From Chlorops oryzae (taxonomy: Eukaryota; Arthropoda; Insecta; Diptera; Chloropidae): a stretch of 64,000 nt of DNA. The translations under genes were made by a program, and so were the position numbers. The notes under the pieces are model-generated. The model was not told where the DNA came from. It did no database searches and saw only the letters and a list, made by a program, of their open reading frames with translations. Positions 1 through 12,103 of the stretch are shown one piece after another (the stretch's first letter is position 1; each line of letters starts with the position of its first letter). The stretch lies in NCBI GenBank assembly GCA_020466095.1, contig CM035807.1:116859624-116923623 (forward strand), in the 5' to 3' direction.

Positions 1-117
1 AACATAAAGTTAAGAATTAAATAGATTTTTAGCTTCAATATGAATTTTTTTGAAGTTAGAAGCGGAAAAGCTTAAATTATTCGCAAAATTTTTGTAAAAA
101 AAATTTTTGCCCTATAA
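1..117 (+). mobile_element. hAT-like MITE, family A, left fragment (cut by window edge)
   Basis: Matches the interior and right half of the ~240-bp foldback element found complete elsewhere (for example 46559-46798). Its right end resumes at 580-625 after a nested insertion, ending GAGCCTTG. The left end lies outside the window. Confidence 0.75.
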
Positions 118-579
118 AGTAGTGATGCCACGAATAGTGGATTTGGTCGAATACCGAATATTCGGTCAACCTCTCGGCCGAATAACGAATATTCGGCAAC
201 CGAATATTCGGCACGTAGCAAAGACAGCTTGAGCCTACTCGCGACTAGCTGGAGTCAAGGCAAATAACATGCCGCTGAAAAATTTGCCCACTGTTTAAAT
301 GTTTTCGAAGAAAATTTAGAAGAAGCTAGCGTACATTTAATATTTCTAAAGAATAAAAAGCAAATCTGCTGTATTTTTAGATCTCGTTAATTAAATTTTT
401 TTTTTACGTTATTGTGAGAAAAACTTAATTTGTAGTTACTGCTGATTTTTTTAATAAGTTATTTCTACTATTCGGTTCGGCGAATATTTTAACTATTCGG
501 ACCGAATACCGAATACTGAAAAATGACGCCGAATAGGCCGAATACCGAATAGTGGCCGAATATTCGTGGCATCACTACT
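118..579. mobile_element. Foldback element with AGTAGTGATGCCACGAAT inverted ends
   Basis: Both ends carry the 18-bp inverted repeat AGTAGTGATGCCACGAAT. Long subterminal arms contain many CGAATATTCGG-type palindromes. It has split a family A MITE. There is no coding capacity. A partial relative is at 32263-32345. Confidence 0.8.
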
Positions 580-625
580 AAAAGTATGCTTTAAATTTAT
601 AAGAGTCAACAAAATCCGAGCCTTG
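580..625 (+). mobile_element. hAT-like MITE, family A, right end after nested insertion
   Basis: Continues the element of 1-117 (AAAAGTATGCTTTAAATTTAT... to GAGCCTTG). The interruption shows that the inserted foldback element arrived later. Confidence 0.7.
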
Positions 626-1911
626 ATGATAACAAATGTGACACCCAAGGAAAAGTCGCGGCTAGGGTTCCATTTTCTACCCAAAAATTAATAATTTCTT
701 ATCAAAAAACGAGCTCATGTTTGATTATTTTAATCAGAAAGGTGATTCACTTTTGATCAAAAAATGCTCGCTTGGTTGTGATCTTCGATAAGTAAGAAAC
801 AAAACCGTATGTGTACTCAAAAACAAATAATTTAGTTCGATTCCCCGTGGCCGATTATTGGGGAAACCTTTTACTTCAGGTCTGTCTTACTTTTAGACCA
901 TCACAATGCAATCAAAAAAGTGCTCAAAGAACGAATTGCCAAACAGACGATGATCGAAATCCTTACAAAGGGTTAAAAGTAGCAGCAACTATCGTCCTTC
1001 CAACAAATATTTGATCCTGACAAACGAGAAATCACAATGCCACAATTCAGCTTAGCCGCAAGCATTCAATCACTGCATACAAAATAAATCAATTATTACA
1101 TTTTTGACTCCATTTAGGAGTTTATTCGATAAGGAAATTTCCGAAGGAAAACAATAATGGAAAGCAGAAACAATTAAGGATACACGCCAGCCAATTTGAA
1201 GTGAATCCACCAGCAAGAAAACTCAAACTAAAAAGCGCAAGCCAAGATAGATTGTCGGTCGAATTAATTAAATTCATATTCTCCCATTTTGCATTTTCCG
1301 GAGAGAGGCCAAGACCACGACACGCCACGACACGACACGCTACGCTTTTGTGCATCCTCAAAATGATAATTATAAACAAATAGCTTTCAATTGCGGTAAA
1401 TGGGCTTGCGAAACACAACAACAACGACCTACGAAGGCCCCCAAAAACCATCCGCAATGCACTGCAGAACGTGCTCAAGCCTGAACAGCATGAATCAACA
1501 TATCACAGTCGGCATCTCAAGCAATTCGCAAACGATATGCAAACTCATTTAAATTGTCAAAGGACACTTGTGCGAAGATGGAAATGGCTACTCCCTCCGC
1601 CCTTCGTCCCCCCCCCCCCGTCTCCTGTTACGGCAAATGGACAAAATAGTTTGAAAGGCTTAAAAGTTCTCATTTGCATTCAACGAAAGGAAAACCAAAG
1701 ATGAGAACTGCAAAGTCACCGAAGCTCACTCGGCGCATTCATTTCCCTGTCGAACATCCCCGCGCGCCTCGTAATTATGTCAACTTTGAGAAGAGAGGAT
1801 AAACAAGTAGGTATACAACATTATCTTTCGAAAATGCAACCAAAATGAGACTGGAGAGGTTTAGAGCAGTTATGGTCGTAATGAAGAGGGATCTTAAAAA
1901 CGAGAGACGAT

Positions 1912-1912
<1 letters not shown>
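626..1912. other. No gene recognised
   Basis: Moderate-complexity DNA with no recognisable protein or RNA gene. It has a poly-C run near 1610. Short open frames on both strands lack family features. Confidence 0.5.
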
Positions 1913-1975
<63 letters not shown>

Positions 1976-3170
1976 TGAATGGTGAGAAAGAGACAGGGAA
2001 AAGGATATAGAGCGAAATAGTGGGAGGAAGTGAGAGGTAGTGAGAACTAGACAGAGAAGGTAGGAAAAGATAGAAAAGAGAGTGAGAAAGAAACAGAGAG
2101 CTATTAAGAAAGCAAAAGAAAAAGCTATATAAGGAATGAGGTAGAAAAAGATAATAAGAGAGGGAGAAAGAAAGAAAAAGAAAGATAAATAGAGATAAAG
2201 AGAAAGAAAGAGAAAGGAAAGAGAGAAGAAAGAGAGAGAAAGAAAAGAAAGAAAAAAGAAAGAAAGAAGAAAGAAAAACGAAAGAAAAGAAAAGAAAAAG
2301 AAAAGAAAAAAAAAGAAAAGAAAAAAAGAAAGAAAAAAAAAGAAAAAGAGAAAGAAAAAGAGAAAAGAGAAAGAAAGAAAAAGAAAAGAAAGAAAAAAAA
2401 GAAGAGAAAAGAAAAAAGAGAAGAAAAGAGAAAAGAAAAGAGAAAGAAAGAAAAAGAAAGAAAAAGAAAAGAAAAGAAGAAAGAGAAAAGAAGAAAGAAA
2501 AAGAAAGAAAAGAAAGAAAAGAAAGAAAAAGAAGAAAAGAAAAAAGAGAAGAAAAAGAAAGAAAAAGAAAGAAAAGAGAAAAAGAAAGAAAAAGAGAAAA
2601 GAAAAGAAAGAAAAGAAAGAGAAGAAAGAAAAGAAAGAAAGAAGAGAAAGAAAGAGAAAGAAAGAGAAAGAAAGAGAAAGAAAGAGAAAGAAAGATAAAG
2701 AAAGGAAAGAAAGAAGAAAGAAAGAGAAAGAAAAGAAGAAAGAAAAGAAAGAATAGAGAAGAAAGATAAGAAAGAGAAAGAAAAGAAAGAAAGAAAAGAA
2801 AAGAAAAGAAAGAGAAAGAAGAAAAGAAAGAAATAATGAAAGAAATAGAAAGGAAAGAAGAGAAAAGAAAGAGAAAGAAAAGAGAAAGAAAGAAAAGAAA
2901 GAGAAAGAAAGAGAAAGAAAGAAAAAGAAAGAAAAAGAAAGAGAAAGAAAGAGAAAGAAAGAGAAAGAAAGAGAAAGAAAGAAAGAGAAAGAAGAGAAAG
3001 AAAGAGAAAGAAAAAGAAAAGAAAGAAGAGAAAGAAAGAAGAAAGAAAGAAAAAGAAAAAGAAAGAAAAAGAGAAGAAAAGAAAGAATAAGAGAAAGAAA
3101 GAAAGATATAGAAAAAGAAAGAAAGAAGAAAAGAAAGAAAAGAAAGAACTAGAATATAGAAAAAGAAAGA
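1913..3170. repeat. 1.25-kb homopurine tract: (GA)n then GAAA/GAGAAA-rich
   Basis: Starts with a pure (GA)n of about 54 bp at 1918-1971, then over 1 kb almost entirely of A and G on the plus strand, built of GAAA, GAAAG and GAGAAAG units. This creates a 513-codon F/S/L open frame on the minus strand and a K/E/R frame on the plus strand, both compositional artefacts. Such mirror-symmetric purine tracts can adopt triplex structures. Confidence 0.92.
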
Positions 3171-4290
3171 GCGGATCACTTGGATTTTCGCATATGAAGT
3201 TTGAATTAATCGAAGTTTTCTCCTCGTCAAAGCCCAGTAAAGAGCATCCTGTCTTAGCAATTGTTCAAGAATAATTTTTTCTAGTTCTACGGAACCTAAA
3301 GAACGCCCTTTTTCTCTTCGAGCGCCCTCTTTGTCTGAATACCTAGAATGCGTCCCTGCCATGCGCGCTTATTAGTAAAACCGAGATGTAATGAAATGCT
3401 CCTTATGATTTCATAATTGCAACTGCAACAGTGATTCGAATGCTAAGAGCAAAGCAAATGATATGCACAGCACACAACGAGCGAATTGAGTGCCCCCACC
3501 CCCGCGCCCCCTGGTAGCTACCTTGAAGCAATGTAGTCATCATAAAATGCTAACGCAAGCACCTTTCTGAGGTGTGCATCAAGTGCTTACGCTATGCACT
3601 TTACCTTTATGGCACGTAGCACTCAGGTACTGATTTCTTCCTTCTGCCTCTGTGTGATATACGCGAGTGTACCGTATGTGGAACGCGCCTCGCCTTGATT
3701 CACCTAGCCCGGTAGGTCATAAAAGTGCACTAAATGACGCAATTTATAGTTTCCACCTTCGAGTGCAAGGTGCATCAAAATGGCAATGCAGAGTAAGCAA
3801 AACGCCAGCAACAGAAGAGTTCTTGGACGTAACGTTACGGAACGTAACAGTATCTATCACGCAACACAACAAATAAATCAGTTAAAAGCGGAAGGTCATG
3901 AGCACGCCCTGTTTTTACGAGCACAATAAATGGGATTTCGAGTTTTTGTTGCTTTATTTTTCCTGTTTTTTTTTTTCCTTTTTTTTGAGGATTTCTTTTT
4001 GGCTCACCTCGATTAAAATAGATACCGCAGAAAGTGTAGATATATTCAAATATAAAATCCTATTTGCGTAGCTACCTTTCTCCATTCTATTGCCCATAAA
4101 TCACATGGAGCACGACGGATTATGTCCTTTCAGGTGGATGACGTGCAAAAAGCTATTTCACTCACTGTGCATCCATATTTAATGAAAATGGCGCGCTTGT
4201 ATGCGTTACCGTTAACGGCACGAACCGGAAGGCCCGAGAAGCCATTGGAAAAAAAGTAAATATCTCCGAGGAACAAGAAAGTCTTTCCGG
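3171..4290. other. No gene recognised; GC-moderate single-copy-looking DNA
   Basis: Contains a C-rich patch near 3492-3512 and T-rich runs at 3967-3990. No TIRs, tandem arrays or recognisable exons. Confidence 0.45.
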
Positions 4291-4296
4291 TCGTTC

Positions 4297-4312
4297 AGTT
4301 CAGTTCAGTTCG
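4297..4312 (+). promoter_or_regulatory. Cluster of TCAGTT initiator-like motifs
   Basis: Three overlapping TCAGTT/CAGTTC repeats sit in a short GC-richer patch (GTCGTT...CGTCGGTCGC). TCAGTT is the insect core-promoter initiator consensus. The patch is about 80 nt upstream of the candidate nine-codon exon at 4386. No TATA box is seen at -30. This is a motif match only. Confidence 0.25.
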
Positions 4313-4385
4313 TCGGTCGCTTTCAATTATTCCATATTCTATATTTGGATACAAATAACAGGCTTTAATAAAATTCATGGGCTAA

Positions 4386-4412
4386 ATGGGTTCCTTCTTC
4401 TGCTTCACCGGA
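4386..4412 (+). CDS. Possible first coding exon (MGSFFCFTG) with strong donor
   Basis: ATG at 4386 opens nine codons, MGSFFCFTG, ending exactly before a consensus donor GTAAGT at 4413-4418, phase 0. An N-terminal MG-S could be myristoylated. Upstream at 4297-4312 is a cluster of overlapping TCAGTT motifs, which match the arthropod initiator. A three-codon upstream ORF (ATG GGC TAA, 4377-4385) ends directly against the main ATG. No partner exon was identified, so the protein is unknown. It could equally be chance in intergenic DNA. Confidence 0.25.
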
Positions 4413-4879
4413 GTAAGTAATTTACATTTGAATGTTCGTTTCGTACGTTAAGAATTACGTTTGGCGCTCCTTGTGAATTATATGAGAAATTAAACGGAAA
4501 ATATTAGTGCGACAGGCTTGAAGAAACTACATGGTTCTGTTAAATTGCTCGATGTGACATTTTAAATTTAAGCCCTAGGCAAGGATTTTTGTTAGAAAAT
4601 TTTATTTCAAAATTTTATCATAAACAAATAAAGCACTTTCTACTAAGGAATAATGTTGTGACACATTTTTGAGACCATTAAAAAATTCGATGAAAAATTT
4701 TAGAGCATATTTAATGGGGGATTTCTTTGTTTTTTCTTCTGATTTCAGGTTAAAATTTTCAACTTTGAATTATCGGAACGGTATGAAGGAGCATACCAAT
4801 GCACTTTGTGTGCTGGAAGAAGTTGTTAAACTTTGTTTCTTCTTCCATTTGACAATACAAATTTTGCAAAATTAGATAT

Positions 4880-6272
4880 TTATTGTCAAAATTATCGATT
4901 AAAATTTATCGATTAAAATTATCGATTAAAATTATCGATTAAAAGTTATCGATTCTCAAAGCTATCGATTACCCAATTTATTTATTACGAAAATAATCGG
5001 TTGATTAACAGAATTTCGATCATTTACACTATCGATTCTTTATAAAAACATCGTTTATCAAAATTATCGAAACAATCGATTATCGATATAATGGAAACAA
5101 TCGATTAACGACTACCGAAAATATCGATTAAAAATATCGATTCTCAAAGTTATCGATTACCAAATTTATTTATAACGAAAATAATCGGTTAATTAACAGA
5201 ATTATCGATCATTTACACTATCGATTCTCAAAATGATCGTTTATAAAAATATAGATTATCAAAATTATCGAAACAATCGATTATCGAAACAATCGATTAT
5301 CGAAATTATAGAAACAATCGATTATCGACTACCGAAACTATCGATTCTCAAAGTTATCGATTACCCAATTTATTTATAACGAAAATAATCGGTTAATTAA
5401 CAGAATTATCGATCATTAATATTATCGATTCTCAAAATGATCGTTTATAAAAATATAGATTATCAAAATTATCGAAACAATCGATTATCGAAATTATGGG
5501 AACAATAGATTATTGACAACCGAAACTATCAAATAACATTATCGATTCTCAAAGTTATCGATTACCCAATTTATTTATAACGAAAATAATCGGTTAATTA
5601 ACAGAATTATCGATCATTAATATTATCGATTCTCAAAATGATCGTTTATAAAATATAGATTATCAAAATTATCGAAACAATCGATTTTCGAAATTATGGA
5701 AACAATCGATAATCGAAATTATGGAAACAATCGATTATCGAAATTATGGAAACAATCGATTATTGACTACCGAAACTATCGATTAAAAATATCGATTCTT
5801 AAAGTTATCGATTACCCATTTTATTTATAACGAAAATAATCGGTTAATTAACAGATTTATCGATCATTAACATTATCGATTCTCAAAATTATCGTTTATA
5901 AAATACTTATCTATTATCAAAATTATCGAAACAATCGATTATCGAAATTATGGAAACAATCGATTATCGAAATTATGGAAGCAATCGATTATCGACTACC
6001 GAACCTATCGATTCTCAAAGTTATCGATTGCCCAATTTATTTATAAAATAATCGGTTAATTAACAGAATTATCGATCATTAACATTATCGATTCTCAAAA
6101 TAATCGTTTATAAAAATATAGATTATCAAAATTATCGAAACAATCGATTATCGAAATTATGGAAAAAATCGATTATCGAAATTATGGAAAAAATCGATTA
6201 TCGAAATTATGGAAAAAATCGATTATTGAAATTATGGAAACAATCGATTATCGACTACCGAAACTATCGATA
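4880..6272. repeat. ATCGATTA-type motif array, copy 1
   Basis: About 1.4 kb made of TATCGATT, AATCGATTATCGAAA and similar motifs, with a higher-order period of roughly 200-250 bp (blocks sharing the phrase AAATAATCGGTTAATTAACA). It is followed by a conserved non-satellite module at 6290-6470 (CCCATTTTATAAACCAAATG...) shared with two other arrays in the window, so the array belongs to a dispersed element. Confidence 0.88.
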
Positions 6273-6289
6273 TTTCACCTGTCATACCA

Positions 6290-6470
6290 ATTAAAACCCA
6301 TATATAAATATGTAAGACAAACTTACACCCACCTTTCCACATCATGTCGTGAGAAATCTTTAAAAATTCTGCGACTCTTATGTGTCCCATTTTATAAACC
6401 AAATGAGAATTGTAGGCTGAATTGCGTATACCATGTTTACAAGGTTTTGAAGATTTGAGGAAGAAATGCT
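6290..6470 (+). mobile_element. Conserved module flanking ATCGAT array 1
   Basis: Shares long near-identical stretches with 10860-11230 and 26210-26570: a GTCGTGAGAAATCTT-like start, then CCCATTTTATAAACC and AAATGAGAATT. It always lies 3' of the CGAT-rich array, which argues for one element family whose arrays vary. Confidence 0.75.
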
Positions 6471-7976
6471 TTAAAATTCGTATTCTTATATATTTTTTAA
6501 GTCAAGTCAAGTCAAGTCATCGCTTTTCCACAACAGCTTTAGGACAACGATTGAATGTAATATGAATAGTTGGTGTACGGAAATTATATTTGGAATGCCA
6601 GAATCGAATTGTAAAATAGTTTACGTCTTTCCACCAGACCCCCAACCACCCATGAAATTCGTTAAATCTCTGACTATAAAAACTTTAATACCCGATGTCA
6701 TTTGGAAGGAAATTGCCGGAGCACATCACCGAAAAATCGTTTGTATTTCAATCGGATGTGAAGAAAATTGGCAAAAGAGAATCAATCCGAAGGACATTTT
6801 CACGCAGACAGACGAACGAGTGTGCGTGACTAAATCGAATTTCCCCGTGATGATTTCTCACAAGAATATTGACTTTTTACACGAATGCACCCAAGTGTCC
6901 AAGTGTGAAGGAAAATATTGGAAAACTTATTTGGAAATCGAAATTTTTTAATTCCATTTTATTTGAATTTATTTTGTGTTTTTCTCTTTTCTTTGTTTTT
7001 GCCCCTCAAGATCAAACCAAAAGCGTTACATGCCGATGTTGTTCGGATATTTTTAGAATTTGTCGCTGAAATGAGCTTTCGGCTTTTCAAAAAAATTTAA
7101 TTTAATTTTAAATCGCTTCAGCTGGCTGTCTCATTGTTAGAACTTTCTGCTTTTTTTTTGTATGAATTTATAAATTCAAATATTTATTCGATATGCGTGG
7201 ACGGGCAGGCAGGCAGTCCAATGCTTGCATGTCCCAGAACACTTTCCTCTCGTTTCGTTTCGTCATATTGCAAGTTCTTTTTGAGTGGCCTTAAGAATCT
7301 ATTGCTAGAATTATTTTTGCATTTGCACAATTATTTCCGAAAATACTTTCTTTTGGTTTTGGTTCGTGCGATTGCCACGTTGCGGTCTCGCCACGGCCAT
7401 TCCAAATTACGTGAGGATATTCGAAAATCTGCATTTGCCATGGTAATGACCTTTTAATTTCAAATTGTGCAAATCAAATGGTTTATTGCGGAGAATACTT
7501 CTCAAATAGTCACACATACTGGCACTTAATAAATGCTCTTACACAATCGCACAGTCACACACACACACACACACAAATACATACTGGCACACATTCTTTG
7601 ACATTGCAGCAATTAGGGAAAGTTGCCAACATTTTGTCGGGCACAAAATTAAGCTCTTAAGATTTATGGAGCCCATTTGGGGCAGAGCGCGAGGAATTTT
7701 ATTGCACTCAAAGTCGCTAAAAGTTTTTAAATTGAAATTAAAAAATCAAATTTATGTATTAAAGTTCGCGAGCGAAAATTCTATTCCAATAAAGTTTCCC
7801 TTTAACCCTTTCCGTGCAGATCTGTCAAAATTTGGAAGACCGATAATATTCTTTCAATTTTCAATTTGTCTGTTTTAAAGTCTCTCTCTGTTATACGTCT
7901 CAAATTGGGGTACTTCCAGAAAAAGTAAACTTTTTTCGGACCTTCTTGTCACGTCCGAATACTCTTGCGAGTATTA
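6471..7976. other. No gene recognised
   Basis: A 129-codon open frame at 6562-6951 and others up to 107 codons occur, without recognisable domains or splice context. There is a (CA)n run near 7556-7576. Confidence 0.4.
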
Positions 7977-8742
7977 ACCCTGCAAGACATGCCTACCCGA
8001 AACACTAATACAGTTGTAAAAAATTTTATAAACACTAATACAAATAAAATAAAAAGTTTAGCGTATGATATGAGTGAGAGCGAGTAGGATAAAAGCCTTT
8101 GTTAAATTATGTATGCGTAAAAGAGACGGCTGATGTAAGCGGCTTTGTGCTATGCGAAAGTAAAGTTTTTTAATGCTATAATACCGACTACTTGTTAAGA
8201 ATTTTTTTTGGACTAGATGAAGCATCACTATGGAATAAAAATTGTTAAGTCGAAAGAGTTTTTTTGGACTTGCAGCTCTTTACAGAATTTTATCATTTTT
8301 CACCGCATTACTTAATTTTGACGCTAGCCCTAAAATATTCTACCGGTAGTCTTACCAGATAGTAATACCTCTTTTCAAAGTAATGCCTGAGGGGTTTTTC
8401 CGTGAGGCTTTCCATACACCTACCTAAAAGGCTGCCTTATAATACTACTGATATGCGTGATGTCTAACGAATTTTGTTGTTAATAGTATTGGGTATTTCA
8501 CTCGTGAAACTATCAGTATGCCTACCATGAAAAAGCAAGACAACTGTATGTCAAAACATATGCGAGTGTTCGTATGAAAGAAAAGGATAAATTCTTACAC
8601 GTACCTTTGTTTCAGATAGTTTTTTCACACTGCCCTTAAGGAGCTAATAGAATCTTTTTCATATTGACTACCAAAAAGTATAGTTAGCGCTATTAGTTAA
8701 ATCTCCTGGTAATTAACAGGTAGTGTGTTTGCAGGGATAGCT
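7975..8742. mobile_element. Possible inverted-repeat element (CCCTGCAA ends)
   Basis: AACCCTGCAAGACA at about 7976 and TGTTTGCAGGGAT at about 8727 are imperfect inverted ends of a roughly 760-bp AT-rich non-coding segment. The match is short and no target duplication is clear. Confidence 0.3.
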
Positions 8743-10040
8743 TGATGAAATCGGGCTTTACTATTACAATTGAAGAATTCACCTGGGTTGGGGACAAAAA
8801 CAAAATACAATAAGTTGTCCCAAAATATATTGACTAACGTACCTACTATTTTCACAATTTAAAGCTTTAATGTGGCAAGAAGGAGAAGAAGAAGTAAGGA
8901 AACACAGAACGATCAAAACTATTGAACCTTAAAAGCGTAGGAGGAACAAAGATCCAAAGGACACTTTCCGTACGCGTCTTATCTTTATACGCATTTAAGC
9001 CAAAAAGAAAGGCATTAAGGACATACTTAGCTCAATCTCACTAAGTGCACGGGAACCTACATATACATTCACACTATCGCACAGCCAAACAGTTATATGT
9101 CTATACAAACATGTATCGTTTTGTTCCATTGTTCCCAGGGCTGGAAATGAATCTTTGAAGATTAAAATTCCAAAAGCCGTGTGCTTAATTTACGCTCAGA
9201 CAAAAGCCGAATTTACGAGTTTACATAAGGAAAACAAGAATAACAGCCACAACAAAAGCCCACACATGAATGCACACACACACACACACACATGCACACG
9301 TATGTAGTTAGCCAAACATGGAGGCTTTTCCTCCGCTATGAACGTTTATTGTTGCAACAATCATGATTGTCAAACAAGCACATACATGCACATACATTCA
9401 CTTGCAAGGACTATTCAAAGACACAATCACACTCGTCTATGTATCTATACTTCGTACTATTCGTTTGGGCTTTAGTATGTGCTTATTTGTGCGTATGTAT
9501 GTTATGTATGTGTCGCTAACATTCTCAGCTAGATGGAGAACGGAACGACAAAGCGCAATTTTGCGAATGCCGAAAGGGCGAATGCAAATTGCGGCAAGCG
9601 AGTTGTCAAAATCGGCAACTTCCGGTTTAGATCAACACGCCTTAAACGTGAAAATGTGGCGACGTCTATACACTACACAGCAGTGACGGCGGAAGCATGA
9701 TGAGGTCCAAAGTGATTTAAATACTGTGTGCTGTGCGGCCGGCAGAATTGTGGTATCCATGGCTCAAACGGAAATGAACAGCACAGCACAGATTTAACCA
9801 AAACATGACAGGACATGACATGACTGGCTTGCTGGTGCCGCCGAAGAACGATTGAGGGGTTTTCTAATGACCGAAATCGCAGACTCCTTGATTTTCGATT
9901 TGATTGCTTTCGCAGTTGATCGATCAAAAGGCACAGTGCAACAAAATGCTTATCATTTTGTCGTCATAGAAATTCAGGTCCTTAAAAACAACTTAAGGCA
10001 CATTTCGCCACCAGAGATGGCGTTACGTGCAACTACAGCT
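8743..10040. other. No gene recognised; (CA)n near 9272-9290
   Basis: Single-copy-looking sequence with scattered CACACA and TATGTA simple repeats. Short open frames on both strands around 9360-9930 carry no recognisable family. Confidence 0.4.
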
Positions 10041-10840
10041 GTAGAAACAATCGATAGCCCTATCGATACTATCGATGGTTTCAAACTATCGAAAACATCG
10101 ATGGTTTCTTGCGACTATCGATCGTTTAAAATCATTGATATTTACTTTAGCATTGGAAAGGTGGTGCGGAGTTTTTTTTCAAAATAGACAGATTCCTAAA
10201 TATTTCTGCTTTCGATTATTGAAATGATCGATTATTGAAATTATAGATTATGGAAATGATCGATTTTTTGAATAGCCATAATATTTGAATTATCTATTCT
10301 TTGAACTACCGATAATTCTATTATCGATTAATGAAATGATCGATTATTTGAATTATAGATTATGGAAATGATCGATTTTTTGAATAGTCATATTATTTGA
10401 ATTATCTATTCTTTGAACTACCGATAATTCTATTATCGATTAATGAAATGATCGATTATTTGAATTGTAGATTATATAAATGATCGATAATTTGAATAGC
10501 CATATTATTTGAATTATCTATTCTTTGAACTACCGATAATTCTATTATCGATTAATGAAATGATCGATTATTTGAATTATAGATTATGTAAATGATCGAT
10601 TATTTGAATAGCCATATTATTTGAATTATCCATTCTTTGAACTACCGATAATTCTATTATCGATTAATGAAATGATCGATTATTTGAATTATAGATTATG
10701 GAAATGATCGATTATTTGAATAGCCATATTATTTGAATTATCTATTCTTTGAACTACCGATAATTCTATTATCGATTAATGAAATGATCGATTATTTGAA
10801 TTATCGATTATTTGAATTATTGATAGATCTGAAGCTCTAA
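10041..10840. repeat. ATCGAT-type motif array, copy 2
   Basis: After an irregular start (ATCGATAGCCCTATCGATACTATC), about five tandem ~115-bp units run to 10840, each containing TATCGATTAATGAAATGATC, an ATTATAGATTATG phrase and TTGAACTACCGATAATTC. The motif wording differs from copy 1, though the 3' flank is homologous. Confidence 0.88.
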
Positions 10841-10859
10841 CCGATAAATTCGATAAATA

Positions 10860-11230
10860 AGACAAGCTTACATACCTTCTTGCCACAACACGTCGTGAAA
10901 AATCTTCAGAAATTGTGCGAGTCTTATGTGTCCCATTTTACAAACCAAATGAGAATTATAGGCGTCACTCCAAAATTCTATTTTATGCACTGATGCCAGA
11001 ACGAGGGGTCTTTCCCGTTGTGATGGAATTTTTCGATTTTACCTTCAACCAAAAATCACTTCAAATGTTGTCAAGGGATTTATACTGATCACTTTCCTAA
11101 AGAAAACAGAAATGAAGATATTTCGTTCAATATCCAAGGGAAAAGAGTCACCAAAATACTGCCTAGCATCAGTGCTGGTTTCAAAGAATGGAGAATTGAG
11201 GAAGAAAGGTTTTAAAAATCGAGATTTTTC
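10860..11230 (+). mobile_element. Conserved module flanking ATCGAT array 2
   Basis: Homologous to 6290-6470 and, over its full length, to 26210-26570, including the phrases ATGCACTGATGCCAGAA, CAATATCCAAGGGAAAAG and AATTGAGGAAGAAA. Non-coding. Confidence 0.8.
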
Positions 11231-11852
11231 CTAAGAAGCCCACTAAAATGGCGCCACTAACTAGGCCCACGATCACCTGAGGATAGATCTTTCTATACGG
11301 GCTTTACCTAGAGAAAATTCCATAGGCCCTTTCTAGATTATTCACATCATTTCCAAATATGGGGGCGATTCTACCCAGCTCCAAAATAAAGCCAAGATAA
11401 GCCTGATAGAGTCAAGAATTATTTGTCCAGGGCCTGCCTAGATTTATCTATATTGTGGCAAATCTAGTTAGGCCCAAGCTAATCACCAGATTTCTTTAGG
11501 CATTTTTCTAGCCGAAAAGTGATTGATTTTCGAATTTAAGGTACATATTTTCAATTCAAATTACATAATATGTTCGTATGTATCTGTTCAAGTTCAATTT
11601 GGATAACGTAACGCTGCATTTTAGAGGACCTAAGTTGCCTGTTTCTCTTTACAAAAAATCATTGGGCCTTTATGACACTCGCAAAAGGTTAAAGAAGAAC
11701 TCGAAATATAATTTTCCCATGGTTGAAATTCATAATAATATTTCTATAATTCTTTTAACTGACGACCTTGAATTGTGAAGCTAACGAGAATGTTGGCCGT
11801 CCTTTCATTCATTATTCAATAAGTTTCTTCGTCAGATATTCTCAGTCATAAT
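11231..11852. other. No gene recognised
   Basis: AT-rich spacer between the array-2 element and a family A MITE. No exon-like signal. Confidence 0.4.
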
Positions 11853-12095
11853 CAGGGCTCAGATTTTGTTGACTTTTATAAATTTAAAGCATACTTTAAG
11901 GAGTAAAAATTTGGTTCAACTCTCATAAAGTTAAGATTCAAATCGGTTTTTAACTTCAATATGAATTTTTTGAAGTAAGAAAAGCGGTTTGAATTTCAAC
12001 TTCGCTTAACTTATTCGTAAAATGTTAGCTAGAAACAATTTTTTCTCCTTTAAGTATGCTTTAAATTTATAAAAGTCAAGAAAATCCGAGCCCTG
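11853..12095. mobile_element. hAT-like MITE family A, complete copy
   Basis: 243 bp bounded by CAGGGCTCAGAT and ATCCGAGCCCTG type inverted ends, flanked by a perfect 8-bp duplication GTCATAAT (11845-11852 and 12096-12103). The interior is a near-palindrome with CATACTTTA and its inverse TAAAGTATG. 8-bp duplications and CAGGG ends are typical of hAT transposons. Non-coding. Confidence 0.88.
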
Positions 12096-12103
12096 GTCAT
12101 AAT

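Noticed and set aside
1821..3362. 513-codon minus-strand open frame
   Set aside because: Almost wholly Phe/Ser/Leu from a homopurine repeat; the frame is open because the pyrimidine-only strand cannot form stops.
6562..6951. 129-codon plus-strand open frame
   Set aside because: The amino acid mix is protein-like, but there is no domain or splice signal. In 64 kb of AT-rich DNA a few frames of this length are expected by chance.
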